DNA of 64,000 nt from Clostridioides difficile CD160. GTDB taxonomy: Bacteria; Bacillota; Clostridia; Peptostreptococcales; Peptostreptococcaceae. Numbering within the stretch: the stretch's first letter is position 1; every line of letters starts with the position of its first letter. A program made the position numbers and the translations under genes. Where the stretch lies: contig NZ_AVHW01000096.1 of NCBI RefSeq assembly GCF_000449425.2, forward strand, positions 62,001 to 126,000, written 5' to 3'. A model generated the notes under the pieces. The model was not told where the DNA came from, did not search any database, and was given only the letters and a program-made list of their open reading frames with translations. Positions 46,759 to 60,113 of this stretch are shown piece after piece.

Positions 46759-48629
46759 TTATACTATTACAGTTAATAGCTCTTCTGATTCATCATTTGA
46801 TGAAATTACATCCAAATAATCACTAGTATTTGTAACTACAGTTATTATAGTTGAATCAAATCCTTCTTCTATAATTTTATCAGATTCAAATACTGCTAAA
46901 GCATCTCCTTTTTTAACTCTTTGATTTTGTGTTACAAGACTTTCAAAGAACTTTCCATCTAGATTTACAGTATCTATACCAATATGAATTAATATTTCTA
47001 ATCCTTCGTCAGTCACTATCCCATAAGCATGTTTAGTTGGAAATACTATAGTTATAGTTCCATCTACAGGAGATATAACAGTTGATTTTGATTCACTAGG
47101 TGTAATTCCAACACCTTTACCTAGTGCTCCAGATGAAAATGCCTTATCATTAACTTCTTCAAGTGCAATTATCTTACCTTTTGCAACACTTCCAACACTA
47201 ATAGTTCTTGAGTCGTTTTCATTAACTACTAATTCTAATCCTTTTTCATTATCATTCTTAACTTCTTCTTTCTCATCTGAAGGTATTCCTAATAAATAAG
47301 AAGCTACTGTTGCTACTACAAATGCTACTACTACACCTATTATCATAAATGTAAAGTTGGATAGCTCTCCTCCAACAAGATACGTTGGTAATGCTGCTAA
47401 TCCCCAAACCATTCCGTATGTTTTAATTGTGCCAACCCTGCTATTAAACCACCTAGACCTCCACCTATCATTACTGCTACAAATGGTCTTCTATATTTCA
47501 TAAACACACCAAACACTGAAGGCTCTGTAACTCCCATAAGTGCACTAAAACTTACCGTACCAAATAACTGCTTTTGCTCTTTATTTCTAGTTTTTAAGAA
47601 ATATCCAAACATTGCACCACAAACTGCAATATCAGATATTGTTGCTGCTCCCATAAAAATTGGGTCATATCCTAATGCTGTCACAGAATTTAAAGCTATA
47701 GGCATAGTAAAGTTTGCTGCACCAAAAACTATTAAAAGTGGTTGGAAAGCTGCATACAGTGCAACAACACTCCAATTTCCTACTGTATCAATTAAAAACA
47801 TACATGCATAGTTTAGTCCATCACCAATCCACATACCAATAGGTCCAAATATTGTTAATGTAACTGATAAAGTTATTATTAAAGATAGTACTGGAACTAA
47901 AAAGTAGTGTAATGCTTTAGGTAGGATTTTTTTCAAACCTGCAATTATAATTCCCATTGCCCATACACCTAAAAGTATTGGAATAAAGCTATTTGCATAA
48001 GTTGTTGCTTGTAAGTTTATACCAAAAATACTCAATCCTTCTACACCATCTATTGATGAAGACAATAACGTAACTGCTAATACTACTGCTATATAAGGAT
48101 TTACATTAAGTCTTTTTGCTGAAGCTATTGCAATTAATACTGGTAAGAAGTAAAATGTAGCACTTCTTAATGTATCTAATATTTGATATGTAGGGCTATC
48201 ACTATGAAGTATACCTGACATATTTAAAAGAGCTAATATACTTGCAAGTATACCAGCTGCAAGTAGTACCTCAATTACTGAAGTCATAGTCTCTGAGACT
48301 ACTACAAATATGGAATTAAATATACCTTTGATACCTCTAACTCCTTTTTTTCTTTCACTCTTTATACTTGATTCACTTGAACTTAAACCTATCATAGACA
48401 TAAACTCATTATATACATCTACAACATGAGTTCCTATTATAATTTGATAAGCAACATCATTAGAAACTACATCAATTACCCCTTTTAATTTTTTAATTTC
48501 TTCTGTTTGAGCTATACTCCTATCATTTAATGTCAATCTTAAGCGAGTAACACAATGTGCTACCGACTTTATATTTTCTTTTCCTCCTATGAATTTTATT
48601 ATATTTTCATTTAACTCTTTATACTTCAT
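46759..48629 (-). pseudogene. bglP: beta-glucoside PTS permease EIIBCA, frameshifted
   Basis: The first frame (47397-48629, 410 residues) contains EIIB with Cys26 in AHCVTRLRLTL and the membrane EIIC (VTEPSVFGVFMKYRRPF), then ends with an out-of-frame HTEWFGD. The second frame (46759-47412) continues EIIC from MVWGLAALPTYLVGG and carries the EIIA domain with LIHIGIDTVNLDG. Inserting one base near 47430-47440 gives KAYGMVWG and one protein of about 625 residues, normal for BglP. The two frames overlap by 16 bases. This is a single-base deletion, real or a sequencing error. It overlaps the end of the antiterminator gene by 11 bases. GGGGGT precedes the start. Confidence 0.85.
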
Positions 48630-49479
48630 CTGATTTTACCCCCAATCTTTGAGTCACCCTATTTATATGCAACATTAAATAAGTTTCTTCACTTATAGAT
48701 ATATCAACATTAAATTGTGATTTTACATATTTTCTTATTTTTTGAACACTTCCAAATGATTTTGGATAAAGTTTACTTACTTGTTTATATAAGTCTATTG
48801 AACCATCTTCATCTATTGAAGCTTCCTCTGATATAATTCTTTGTATGAAGTACTGTAGATGAGTTGTAAATCTCATATAGTTTGTTGAAGTTTCATCTAA
48901 CTCTACATTAAAATGATATTTTATTATAGAAACTATATCTCCTAGAGTTCTTAATTCTACAATTGTGTCATCATGAGATTCTTTATTTACTTCCATATTT
49001 ACAAAATGAAGTGCTATTGATACTGCTTCATCATCAGGAAGATTAATCCCCTTACTATCACCAATTAATTTTAGTGCATACATACCAATTTCAAAGTGCT
49101 TTGGATAAAATCTTTTGACATTCCATACTAAGGGACTTTTTATAAACTGATTCTTTTCACACCTTTTAAGCAAAAACTCTAGATGGTCTAGTAACGTTAA
49201 ACTTAGATAATCACTTGATTTTATATTTAAAGCTTTCTCCCCATATTCAATTATTTCATTAATAAGAACTATGTTGTTAGAATCTGAGTTTTGTAGTAAG
49301 TAACTAAAGTGTTCCAACATATCATATGAATCTAGTATATAAGTTCTCTCTATTTCATTTTCACTTATTACTTGTCCTACTCTTTTTTTAAAACCAATGC
49401 CTTTGACAAATACAATAATTTCGTTTTTACCTCTTTTTACTAAGGCTACATTATTATTTAAAATCTGAATTATTTTCAT
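48619..49479 (-). CDS. licT: BglG/LicT-family transcriptional antiterminator
   Basis: A 286-residue RNA-binding antiterminator. The first 55 residues are the CAT domain (MKIIQILNNNVALVKRG). Two PTS regulation domains follow with four conserved His positions: LLDHLEFL and IALHFVN in PRD1, TTHLQYF and LMLHINR in PRD2. It binds the RAT hairpin upstream and prevents the leader terminator from forming when beta-glucosides are present. GGGAGGAAG precedes the ATG. It overlaps the permease gene start by 11 bases. Confidence 0.93.
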   Translation of the reverse strand: MKIIQILNNNVALVKRGKNEIIVFVKGIGFKKRVGQVISENEIERTYILDSYDMLEHFSYLLQNSDSNNIVLINEIIEYGEKALNIKSSDYLSLTLLDHLEFLLKRCEKNQFIKSPLVWNVKRFYPKHFEIGMYALKLIGDSKGINLPDDEAVSIALHFVNMEVNKESHDDTIVELRTLGDIVSIIKYHFNVELDETSTNYMRFTTHLQYFIQRIISEEASIDEDGSIDLYKQVSKLYPKSFGSVQKIRKYVKSQFNVDISISEETYLMLHINRVTQRLGVKSDEV

Positions 49480-49495
49480 ATCTTCCTCCCTTCAA

Positions 49496-49560
49496 TAAAA
49501 AGAACTCAAGCATATATGTATAGAGTATTCCTCTATTTTTTACATATATACTTGAGTTCT
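49496..49560 (-). terminator. conditional leader terminator of the licT-bglP-bglA operon
   Basis: Arms of 20 bases (49501-49520 and 49541-49560) with one mismatch and a T-run on the minus strand. The 5' arm overlaps the end of the RAT element, so the two structures exclude each other. Confidence 0.9.
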
Positions 49561-49584
49561 GCCTGCTAATCAGTAACATACTCA
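49555..49584 (-). promoter_or_regulatory. ribonucleic antiterminator (RAT) element
   Basis: The minus strand reads GTATGTTACTGATTAGCAGG followed by CAGAAC. It matches the LicT/BglG target pattern, in which GTTACTG and GCAGGC flank the loop. Bound by the LicT protein just downstream, it should block the overlapping terminator. Confidence 0.85.
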
Positions 49585-49910
49585 AAATTATGACTACGTC
49601 GCCATAACTAGAATTCTTTTTCGTTTAATTTTATATTCTATATATTATACTATCTATATAAATCTGTCAACGATTTCCTAGATATTTTTTAAACTTGATA
49701 AGTATAGGCTTGTTAAACAATCCTCTATAAAATTTACATCCTAAATTGATATTATTAAATGTTATATTATAGTCACTATGTAAATCCTTTGCCTATCTTA
49801 TTTTAGAATAATATCTAGAATTCCTAATTATCGAAAAAATTAGTATTATTTTCAATACAAATTTTACTTTTTTCATAGAAAATCATATTCACAATTATTA
49901 ATTTGTTAAA

Positions 49911-49954
49911 AAAAGAGTATAGATAGATTTATTTTCACAAAAATCTACCTATAC
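49911..49954 (-). terminator. terminator after the flavoenzyme gene
   Basis: Stem GTATAGATAGATTT with its complement (one mismatch) and a T-run on the minus strand, 40 bases after the oxidoreductase stop. The 160 bases further toward the operon promoter at 49600-49910 hold no recognisable feature. Confidence 0.8.
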
Positions 49955-49994
49955 CCACTATTCAAACTTTATTATTTTATAAACTTCACATATA

Positions 49995-51950
49995 TTATAT
50001 ATCAAGTGCTGCATGATATCCTTGATATACTGCAGTTGTTATAGTAGATGGACGTACACAGTCACCTATTTGTGCCACATGTGGAGCACAATCTATTAAC
50101 TCATCTACTATATTTCGATTAGCTCTTTGACCAAGTGCACATATAACATGTGTTCCTGAAACTAAAATTTCATTACCATCTTTATCAGCACAAAGAACAC
50201 CCTTCTCTGATACTTTTAATCCTTTAAACTCTGTATGTACTTTAATATCTTGTTTCTCTATTTCACTTAAAAGTATTGGACGATGTCTTATATTTGCATC
50301 TGGAGCAAGTTCTCCTCTCATTTCTACTAGATTAACCTTCTTACCTTCTTTAGATAAATGTATTGCTGTTTCACATCCAGCAAGACCTCCACCAAGTACT
50401 ATTATTTCTTTTGCAGTTTCTACTTTATCTTTTTCTAGATAATAATTATTTACAACTACTACATTATCACCATCAAGTCCTGGAATTGGTGGAACTAAAG
50501 GAGACGAACCTACTGCTATTATTAAGGCATCCACATTTTCTTTTTCTACATACTCTTTAGTAACTTCTGTATTTAAACGAATCTCTACACCTTCATCTTT
50601 TGCTAATTTGCTAAAAGTATTTCCAAGTTCATACATTTCGTATTTAAATGGTATAGCTTTTTCTCCTTTTAATATTCCACCTAATGCATCTGATTTTTCG
50701 CAAAGTATTACTTTATGACCACGTTGTGCTGCTGTTATTGCTGCTTTTAATCCACCTGGCCCTCCACCTGCTACTAAAACTTTTTTAGGTTTTAATACTG
50801 GATTTATTTCCATACCTTCTATTTCACGACCTATAAGTGGATTTACTGTACATCTTCTAGTGGAAGTTGCAGCTCTTTCAGCCATACAAGTGAAACATCT
50901 TAAACACTTAACTATATCTTCATCTCTATTTGACATTACCTTTCTTGGAAGTTCATGGTCTGCCAATAATGCTCTTGCCATTTCAACTACATCAGCTTTT
51001 CCACTTGCTATTATCTCTTCCATTTGAGATGGGTCATTTAATCCACCAAGAGTTGCAACTGGTACACTTACATGTTTTTTGATTTCTGATGCAAGATAAA
51101 CATTACAGCCATGAGGTACAAACATAGATGGATGTGTTATTCCAAATCCTCTTTGATACGTTCCTGCTGAAACATGAAGTAAGTCAATTCTTGACTCTAA
51201 TAACTTAGATATTTCAATACCCTCATCTAAATCATATCCACCTTCAAATAATTCAGAACCACTTAATCTAAATTCTATTGGGAACCCTGGACCTACAGCT
51301 TTACGAACACTATCTAATACTTCTTGTGCAAAACGTACTCTATTTTCTAAAGTACCTCCATATTTATCAGTTCTTTTATTAAAGTACGGTGATAAGAATT
51401 GATTGATTAACCATCCATGTCCTCCATGAACCATTATCATTTCAAATCCAGCTCTTTTAGCAAGACCTGCAACTTCACCATAAGATTTTACTATATCATC
51501 AATTAATTCTTGAGTTAATTCCTTTATTTCTAGACCATCAGCCCTTATACTTGGACTTACTCCATATTGTGACAAACCTTGCTTTTTATTTTTATCCACT
51601 AGGTAAGTCCCCGCATATTGACCAGAATGTGATAGTTCTACACTTGGTATTGCACCATGACGTCTTATAGCATCTGCTGTATATGTAAAACTAGCTAAAG
51701 AATCAACTATTTTTAAATCTAAATGATACGCATGTGAACCATCAGTTTCTGGATGAACCATGCACTCACTTATAGTTACAGCTCCAGCTCCACCCTTTGC
51801 TCTTAATTCATAAAATGCTGTTGACTTTGGTCCTATTGTACAATCAGCTGTTATATCTGTTCCACCCATTGGTGCAGAAAACATTCTATTTCTGAATACT
51901 ACATTTCCTATTTGAATTGGCTTACATAAATTTGGATATTTTCTTTTCAT
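49995..51950 (-). CDS. NADH:flavin oxidoreductase/2-enoate reductase-like FMN-FeS-FAD enzyme
   Basis: A 651-residue Old Yellow Enzyme-type fusion. Residues about 1-360 form the FMN barrel with the active-site HGGHGWLINQFLSP. Next is an iron-sulfur motif C-x2-C-x2-C-x11-C (CLRCFTC and RRC). A two-nucleotide-binding FAD/NAD(H) region follows (VLVAGGGPGG and IIVLGGGLAG). The group includes 2-enoate, cinnamate and bile-acid (BaiCD/BaiH-like) reductases that saturate activated C=C bonds. GGGGGGA eight bases before the ATG at 51950 selects that start. It is cotranscribed with an MFS transporter and faces a PadR regulator, suggesting a phenolic or unsaturated acid substrate. Confidence 0.9.
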   Translation of the reverse strand: MKRKYPNLCKPIQIGNVVFRNRMFSAPMGGTDITADCTIGPKSTAFYELRAKGGAGAVTISECMVHPETDGSHAYHLDLKIVDSLASFTYTADAIRRHGAIPSVELSHSGQYAGTYLVDKNKKQGLSQYGVSPSIRADGLEIKELTQELIDDIVKSYGEVAGLAKRAGFEMIMVHGGHGWLINQFLSPYFNKRTDKYGGTLENRVRFAQEVLDSVRKAVGPGFPIEFRLSGSELFEGGYDLDEGIEISKLLESRIDLLHVSAGTYQRGFGITHPSMFVPHGCNVYLASEIKKHVSVPVATLGGLNDPSQMEEIIASGKADVVEMARALLADHELPRKVMSNRDEDIVKCLRCFTCMAERAATSTRRCTVNPLIGREIEGMEINPVLKPKKVLVAGGGPGGLKAAITAAQRGHKVILCEKSDALGGILKGEKAIPFKYEMYELGNTFSKLAKDEGVEIRLNTEVTKEYVEKENVDALIIAVGSSPLVPPIPGLDGDNVVVVNNYYLEKDKVETAKEIIVLGGGLAGCETAIHLSKEGKKVNLVEMRGELAPDANIRHRPILLSEIEKQDIKVHTEFKGLKVSEKGVLCADKDGNEILVSGTHVICALGQRANRNIVDELIDCAPHVAQIGDCVRPSTITTAVYQGYHAALDI

Positions 51951-51969
51951 AATATTATTTCCCCCCATA

Positions 51970-53226
51970 TTAACTTATTTTTTTACTTTGATATTTTGAT
52001 ACTTCTTTATTATTTACAAATCTATAAACAAATGTTAATCCTAAGCCTATTATTGCCATGACAATTCCTATTGTGAATGCCCTTGTATAATTACCATCTA
52101 CTGCATAAACATTTTTCATTACTGTAGGGCCAATATATCCTGCAAATGCAAATCCTATGAACATGATTCCATAATTAACACTATTATTTTTAGGTCCAAA
52201 CTGGTCTACTGTAAATCCTGGGAATACCCCCATAAATGACCCAAAACATACTCCTATAATAGAAATTCCTATGTAAAACTTCACTATTTCTCCTTGTACT
52301 GAAGTTGATAAATACAATAAACCTACAATTGAAATTAGAAATGCCATTGATAAAGTATTTATTCTACCTATCTTATCTGATATATAACCTGCTACAATGC
52401 GACCTGCTGTATTGAATAAGGCTAAAATAGAAACTGCCATCGCAGCTGTTGCTGATGTCATTCCTATCATATTTTGTGCTAAAGCAGATGCCATTGATGT
52501 ACACATCAATCCATAAAACGCTCCACATGTTAATAAAATAATCATCACATAGAATATAGGTGAAGAAAGCATTTCTCTCCAATCTTTATTTTTTAACTGC
52601 TTGCCTTGTATAACTGGTGGTGTCCATCCTTCTGGTACAAAATCATCTGGACATTTTTCAATAAAAAATGATGCTCCACATACAACTATAAGAAATACTA
52701 TCCCAATTGATTTAAATGCTGTTGTAATACCAAAGTTAGCAGTTATTCCATTTGCTATCGGTGGTATAATTACGGAACTAAATCCATAAGCTGCAGTTGT
52801 TACTCCCCCTACTAACCCACGTTTATCTGGGAAAAATTTAACAGAGTTACTTATTGTACATCCATATACCATACCTACCCCAAGTCCTAGTATGATTCCA
52901 TATGTTAATATTAACATTGGTAAGCTTTTTGAAAATCCAGATAAAATCATTCCAATACCAAATATAAGACCACCTACAAAAATAACTTTCTTAGGTCCAA
53001 ACTTATCATTTATTCGTCCTCCAGTAATCATAGTTATAGGTCCAACAGAATTAGTAACCGTGAATACTATTGCTAAAGTTCCTGCAGTAAATACTGTTCC
53101 ATTAATTCCACTTAAGTATTCTGCCATAGGTGTAGCAAATACACTCCATGCATAGATTGACCCAATGCACAAATTAATAAAACAACTTGCGATTAATATA
53201 ATCCATCTTTTTTTAGTATAGTTCAT
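51970..53226 (-). CDS. OFA-family MFS transporter
   Basis: A 418-residue major facilitator with twelve predicted membrane segments. The oxalate/formate antiporter-like pattern is clear: WIILIASCFINLCIGSIYAWSVFATPM at the start, GGRINDKFGPKKVIFVGG between helices 2 and 3, and YGCTISNSVKFFPDKRGLVGG. Such proteins import or exchange organic acids. GGAGGGG precedes the ATG. It ends 20 bases before the flavoenzyme start on the same transcript, so it probably brings in that enzyme's substrate or exchanges it for the product. Confidence 0.9.
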   Translation of the reverse strand: MNYTKKRWIILIASCFINLCIGSIYAWSVFATPMAEYLSGINGTVFTAGTLAIVFTVTNSVGPITMITGGRINDKFGPKKVIFVGGLIFGIGMILSGFSKSLPMLILTYGIILGLGVGMVYGCTISNSVKFFPDKRGLVGGVTTAAYGFSSVIIPPIANGITANFGITTAFKSIGIVFLIVVCGASFFIEKCPDDFVPEGWTPPVIQGKQLKNKDWREMLSSPIFYVMIILLTCGAFYGLMCTSMASALAQNMIGMTSATAAMAVSILALFNTAGRIVAGYISDKIGRINTLSMAFLISIVGLLYLSTSVQGEIVKFYIGISIIGVCFGSFMGVFPGFTVDQFGPKNNSVNYGIMFIGFAFAGYIGPTVMKNVYAVDGNYTRAFTIGIVMAIIGLGLTFVYRFVNNKEVSKYQSKKIS

Positions 53227-53295
53227 TATTTTTCCCCTCCAAATAATTCAATCTATTCCTTTTATTTAGGTTAATATTATCATAATAATGTTTTC

Positions 53296-53339
53296 ATGTA
53301 AATATAAACATGTAATAAATTACATGTTTATATTTACAT
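53296..53339. promoter_or_regulatory. 44-bp perfect palindrome, PadR-type double operator
   Basis: Arms of 21 bp (53296-53316 and 53319-53339) are exact complements around AA. Each arm contains the PadR consensus ATGT-N8-ACAT, so two dyads sit inside one. It lies between the divergent MFS and padR genes and probably represses both promoters. Confidence 0.8.
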
Positions 53340-53413
53340 TTTTTTATTTAACCTATTTTTTTATAAATAATGATATAATAGACTTATTGATAATAAAACT
53401 AAAGAGGTGAAAC

Positions 53414-53962
53414 ATGGGAACCCTTAAATATGCAATATTAGGACTATTAAATAGAAAACCTATGACAGGATATGATTTAAGTAAAGAGTTTAATTTTCAA
53501 CTAAATGAATTTTGGAGTGCAAAACATAGCCAAATTTATCCAGAACTAAAAAAATTAACTAATGAAGATTTGATAGTTCATGAAGTTGAAATTAGTGGTG
53601 ATGTATTAGAAAAAAAAGTTTACTACATAACAGAAAAAGGAAAAGATGAATTTTTAATTTGGTTATCTAAAGATATTCCAATGGAACCTACTCCTAAAAA
53701 TAAGTTTCGCTTGAGAGTGTATTTTTATAATAATTTAGATTTAGAAAATCGGATTGCTTTACTTAAACACCAACTTGTTCAGCATAGTAAACGACTTGAA
53801 TTCTTAATAAGTCAAAAAAATGCTTATACTGAAATTCCTGATTTTTATGATGATTATTTTGGTGATTATCTTGTATTAGATGGTGCTATTATAAGAGAAG
53901 AAGGTCAGATTAAATGGCTAAATAACTGTATAGATATTTGTTTAAATCAAAGTAAAAAATAA
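53414..53962 (+). CDS. PadR-family transcriptional regulator
   Basis: A 182-residue dimeric winged-helix repressor. The N-terminal domain reads LKYAILGLLNRKPMTGYDLSKEF and SQIYPELKKLTNEDLIVHEVE, the PadR signature. The remainder (about 95-180) is the helical dimerisation domain with EELIS-type coiled coil character (LENRIALLKHQLVQHSKRLEFLI). Length matches the larger PadR/VirR-like subgroup. GAGGTG precedes the ATG. It is divergent from the MFS-flavoenzyme operon with the palindrome at 53296-53339 between them. Confidence 0.92.
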   Translation: MGTLKYAILGLLNRKPMTGYDLSKEFNFQLNEFWSAKHSQIYPELKKLTNEDLIVHEVEISGDVLEKKVYYITEKGKDEFLIWLSKDIPMEPTPKNKFRLRVYFYNNLDLENRIALLKHQLVQHSKRLEFLISQKNAYTEIPDFYDDYFGDYLVLDGAIIREEGQIKWLNNCIDICLNQSKK

Positions 53963-53986
53963 ATGTTTTTAAAGAGCTATACAACA

Positions 53987-54028
53987 TAAAAAAGATGATT
54001 TCCATTTTGAATAGGAGTCATCTTTTTT
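53987..54028 (+). terminator. terminator after padR
   Basis: Stem AAAAAGATGA...GG/CC...TCATCTTTTTT with a bulge, ending in six Ts on the plus strand, 25 bases past the stop. Confidence 0.8.
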
Positions 54029-54413
54029 ACTCTCAATGATTCCTTTAACTATTATAGTAATACATATACTAATCTATCTCATCTTTTAACTATTTAAAAT
54101 TAGAGCATGATTTTATATTTGATTCATTCTTAAAGTTATAAAAACTACTATAGTTCATATTAAATCATCAATGCTCTATTTATTTTATATGTAAAAATAC
54201 CCTACAAAATAGACTTTTTAGGTATCTACTCTATAGGGTACATTTTAATTTAACTCTATTTTCATATCTTTTTATGGCTATTAAAGCGAATTTTCGTCAC
54301 AATCAATCTAATATAATAATTATAAGTTATTTCTCCAATATCTTTTTGTGAGTTTAAATAGTCGATACAAGGATAAAAAATTATACCTACTATTAGTTTT
54401 ATATTCTTTTTAT
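54029..54413. other. gene-free region after padR
   Basis: AT-rich, no gene seen. It contains an inverted repeat TAGAGCAT (54102-54109) with ATGCTCTA (54172-54179). A second hairpin at about 54190-54245 (TACCCTA/TAGGGTA with flanking T-runs) may end the operon of the frameshifted GH1 gene on the minus strand. Confidence 0.5.
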
Positions 54414-55840
<1,427 letters not shown>

Positions 55841-55919
55841 AGTTAAGCCTCCTAAAATTACAACTAAAGCATTAACCTATGCGAATACTTTAGTCTTTTA
55901 TTAATACTTTAATATTTTA

Positions 55920-57872
<1,953 letters not shown>

Positions 57873-57994
57873 TTAAATTTTTGAAATTTGAAGGTTTGGC
57901 CAACTCAATGTTACCATCCAACCATAGATATATCTTTTTAGTATCACTCCTTTCAATGGCTATTCCTATATAAACTACTACAAGATTATTCAAC

Positions 57995-58837
57995 TTATAT
58001 TTTTGAATCTTTAACTACTTTAGCTAAATGTATAGTTAAATATATAAGTTCATCATCTGTTAATATGTAGTTATATTGTTTTCTAATAAAATTCTTAATC
58101 TTAATTACACATTCAAACTCTTTATTGTATTTAGACTTAATAATACTTAATAACTCTTTATCTGTCTCACCTTCATGTGCACTATTTAAAAGTAATCTCT
58201 GTGCAAAGAATTTCAGATGCATTATAAATCTATAATAAAATACTGATTCTTCATGAAATTCTATCCTAAAATGATATCTAACTATACTAAGTACTTCTTG
58301 TATTAGCTTTGTAATATCAGATGCCAAAGTATGACCTTCACTTAGCTGGGCATTTACTATATGAAAAGCTATAAATCCAGCTTCATCTTCGGGTAATTTT
58401 ACACCTGTTTTGCTTTCGATAATATCTAGTGCTTTCATTCCAATTTCAAACTCTTCTTTGTAAAATCTTTTAATTTCCCAAAGTATTGCATTTTTTACAT
58501 TTATTCCTTCTTTCATTCTTTGAATTGCAGAATATGTATGGTCACTTAGTGATATATAAATACTTTCATTTAACTTCTTGTTTAACTTTGTCTGTGCATA
58601 TTCTATAATTTCACTTGATAATTTCATGTGTTCTATAGGAATGTTATTAAGTAATTCTTGTAGCTTATTTGATATTTCTTTGTTTGATATTCTAAATACT
58701 TTGTTAACTTTAGTTTTATCTATTAGACTACCTTTTGATTTTTGATAACCAATGCCTTTACCCATGACGATAATTTCTTCATCATTTTCATCTAATGTGA
58801 TTACAACATTATTGTTTAATATCTTATTAATTATCAT
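57995..58837 (-). CDS. licT: BglG/LicT-family transcriptional antiterminator
   Basis: A 280-residue antiterminator. The CAT RNA-binding domain begins MIINKILNNNVVITLDENDEE. PRD His residues are in LSDHTYSAI and IAFHIVN (PRD1) and IMHLKFF and LTIHLAK (PRD2). AGGAGG places the ATG at 58837 and not at the upstream ATG of the frame. It heads the operon with the intact EIIBCA and the frameshifted GH1 gene. Its own leader has a terminator but a less canonical RAT than the first LicT operon. Confidence 0.92.
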   Translation of the reverse strand: MIINKILNNNVVITLDENDEEIIVMGKGIGYQKSKGSLIDKTKVNKVFRISNKEISNKLQELLNNIPIEHMKLSSEIIEYAQTKLNKKLNESIYISLSDHTYSAIQRMKEGINVKNAILWEIKRFYKEEFEIGMKALDIIESKTGVKLPEDEAGFIAFHIVNAQLSEGHTLASDITKLIQEVLSIVRYHFRIEFHEESVFYYRFIMHLKFFAQRLLLNSAHEGETDKELLSIIKSKYNKEFECVIKIKNFIRKQYNYILTDDELIYLTIHLAKVVKDSKI

Positions 58838-58858
58838 GATTATCCTCCTTTTAAGCAT

Positions 58859-58927
58859 AAAAAAAGCTTATCCATAATAATGGGCATACTCCTTCCTAGG
58901 ATACTGCTATTATTAATGAATAAGCTT
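58859..58927 (-). terminator. conditional leader terminator of the second beta-glucoside operon
   Basis: Stem AAGCTTATNCATNAATAATG with its complement (58864-58884 and 58908-58927, two mismatches) and a run of Ts on the minus strand, about 20 bases upstream of the licT start. Confidence 0.8.
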
Positions 58928-58950
58928 AGCTTGTACTTAAACAATTACTA
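58917..58950 (-). promoter_or_regulatory. candidate divergent RAT element
   Basis: On the minus strand TTGT-TTAAGT-ACAA can form a short hairpin followed by AGCTAAGC, overlapping the 5' arm of the leader terminator as a RAT should. The sequence departs from the canonical RAT at 49555-49584, so recognition may be specific to the second antiterminator. Confidence 0.45.
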
Positions 58951-59031
58951 CCTAATTCCAATTATTATGATAAAACATTAGACATATTTTGTCAACGTTT
59001 TCTATACATTTATTTAATCTTCTATGACTAT

Positions 59032-59065
59032 TATTTAATGGTAATCAAATTCTTTACCAATAAAT
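59032..59065 (+). promoter_or_regulatory. shared 34-bp operator, copy 1
   Basis: Contains TGGTAA-N9-TTACCA and matches 61332-61365 in reverse complement with a single difference. A TATAAT follows about 25 bases downstream, before the flavodoxin-ferredoxin gene. The same spacing and motif recur at the divergent nitroreductase promoter. Confidence 0.8.
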
Positions 59066-59199
59066 ATAAAAAAGATTAATGTGCTATAATTTCTTTAGCT
59101 AGTAAATTTTATATTTATTATAATGCAATATATTCATAAATTACTTTATTACAAAAAAATATTAAAGGTTAACATAAAAAATAGTTAGGAGATATAATT

Positions 59200-59949
59200 A
59201 TGATTTTATATTTTAGTGGTACTGGCAATAGCCGATATGTAGCTCGCAAAATTGCACAAGAATTAAATGATGAACTAATATCATTAAATCAACTTATAAA
59301 AGAAGAAAAAACAAATGACTTAATATCGACAGATAAACCATTCATATTCGTATGTCCTACTTATGCATGGAGATTGCCAATAATCGTTACAGATTTTATA
59401 AAAAGAACAAAATTTTTAGGAAACAATAAAGTTTACTTTGTAATGACTTGCGGAGGAGATACAGCAAAAGCTGTAAACTATATTCAAAAACTATGTAAAT
59501 ATAAAGATTGGCAACTAAAAGGCATGGCAGAAATTAAAATGCCAGAAAATTATATAGCTTTATTCCCAACAACAGATAAAGAAACCTCAAAACAAATGAT
59601 TAAAGAGGCAGATAAACAAATATATAAAATTATTTCTGATATACGTAATGAAAATGAATTTGAAATCATTACCCCTAGTGGCTTAGGTGGTACAATTAAA
59701 AGTGGTATAACAAACATAGCTTTTTATAAGATAATTGTTCATGCCAAAGGATTTCACTATACTGATAAATGCATTGGCTGTGGAAAATGTGTAGCACTAT
59801 GTCCTTTAAATAATATTAATTTAAAAAATCAAAAACCGGATTGGGGAAATAACTGTACTCATTGTATGGCATGTATTTGTGGTTGCCCTACTGAAGCTAT
59901 TGAGTATAAAAATAATACTCAGAATAAAGAAAGATACTATTTAGAATAA
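59200..59949 (+). CDS. EFR1-type flavodoxin-ferredoxin electron carrier
   Basis: A 249-residue protein fusing a flavodoxin-like domain (about 1-165; MILYFSGTGNSRYVARKIA) to a C-terminal ferredoxin domain with two 4Fe-4S clusters (CIGCGKCVALCPLNN and CTHCMACICGCPTEA). It should shuttle low-potential electrons in the cytoplasm. AGGAGA precedes the ATG. Its promoter shares a 34-bp element with the ArsR/nitroreductase operon that converges on it, so the three genes look like one small redox regulon. Confidence 0.9.
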   Translation: MILYFSGTGNSRYVARKIAQELNDELISLNQLIKEEKTNDLISTDKPFIFVCPTYAWRLPIIVTDFIKRTKFLGNNKVYFVMTCGGDTAKAVNYIQKLCKYKDWQLKGMAEIKMPENYIALFPTTDKETSKQMIKEADKQIYKIISDIRNENEFEIITPSGLGGTIKSGITNIAFYKIIVHAKGFHYTDKCIGCGKCVALCPLNNINLKNQKPDWGNNCTHCMACICGCPTEAIEYKNNTQNKERYYLE

Positions 59950-59975
59950 TACATTTTTGCCATTTAAACCATTAT

Positions 59976-60102
59976 AAAAGGGGAAGTCTCAAAATTGAGA
60001 TAAGCCCTTTTTTCATTGTTAAAATCATAGAAATATATTTGATTTCATACAAAAAAGAGAACCTCATGAACTAAAAAGTTAGTTTTGAGATACTCCCTTT
60101 TT
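59976..60102. repeat. MITE-like palindromic repeat, copy B
   Basis: A 127-bp element with terminal inverted repeats of about 20 bases (59976-59995 and 60082-60102), ends AAAAGGGGAAGTCTCAAAAT and its near-complement. In reverse complement it aligns to copy A at 29739-29862 over its whole length, with the highest identity in the centre. It occupies the gap between the convergent EFR1 and ArsR genes and may act as a bidirectional terminator. Confidence 0.8.
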
Positions 60103-60113
60103 GTTAAATTATT

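Noticed and set aside
46759-47412. Independent EIIA gene
   Set aside because: It begins inside the EIIC domain and continues the preceding frame with one base restored, so it is the C-terminal part of the broken permease.
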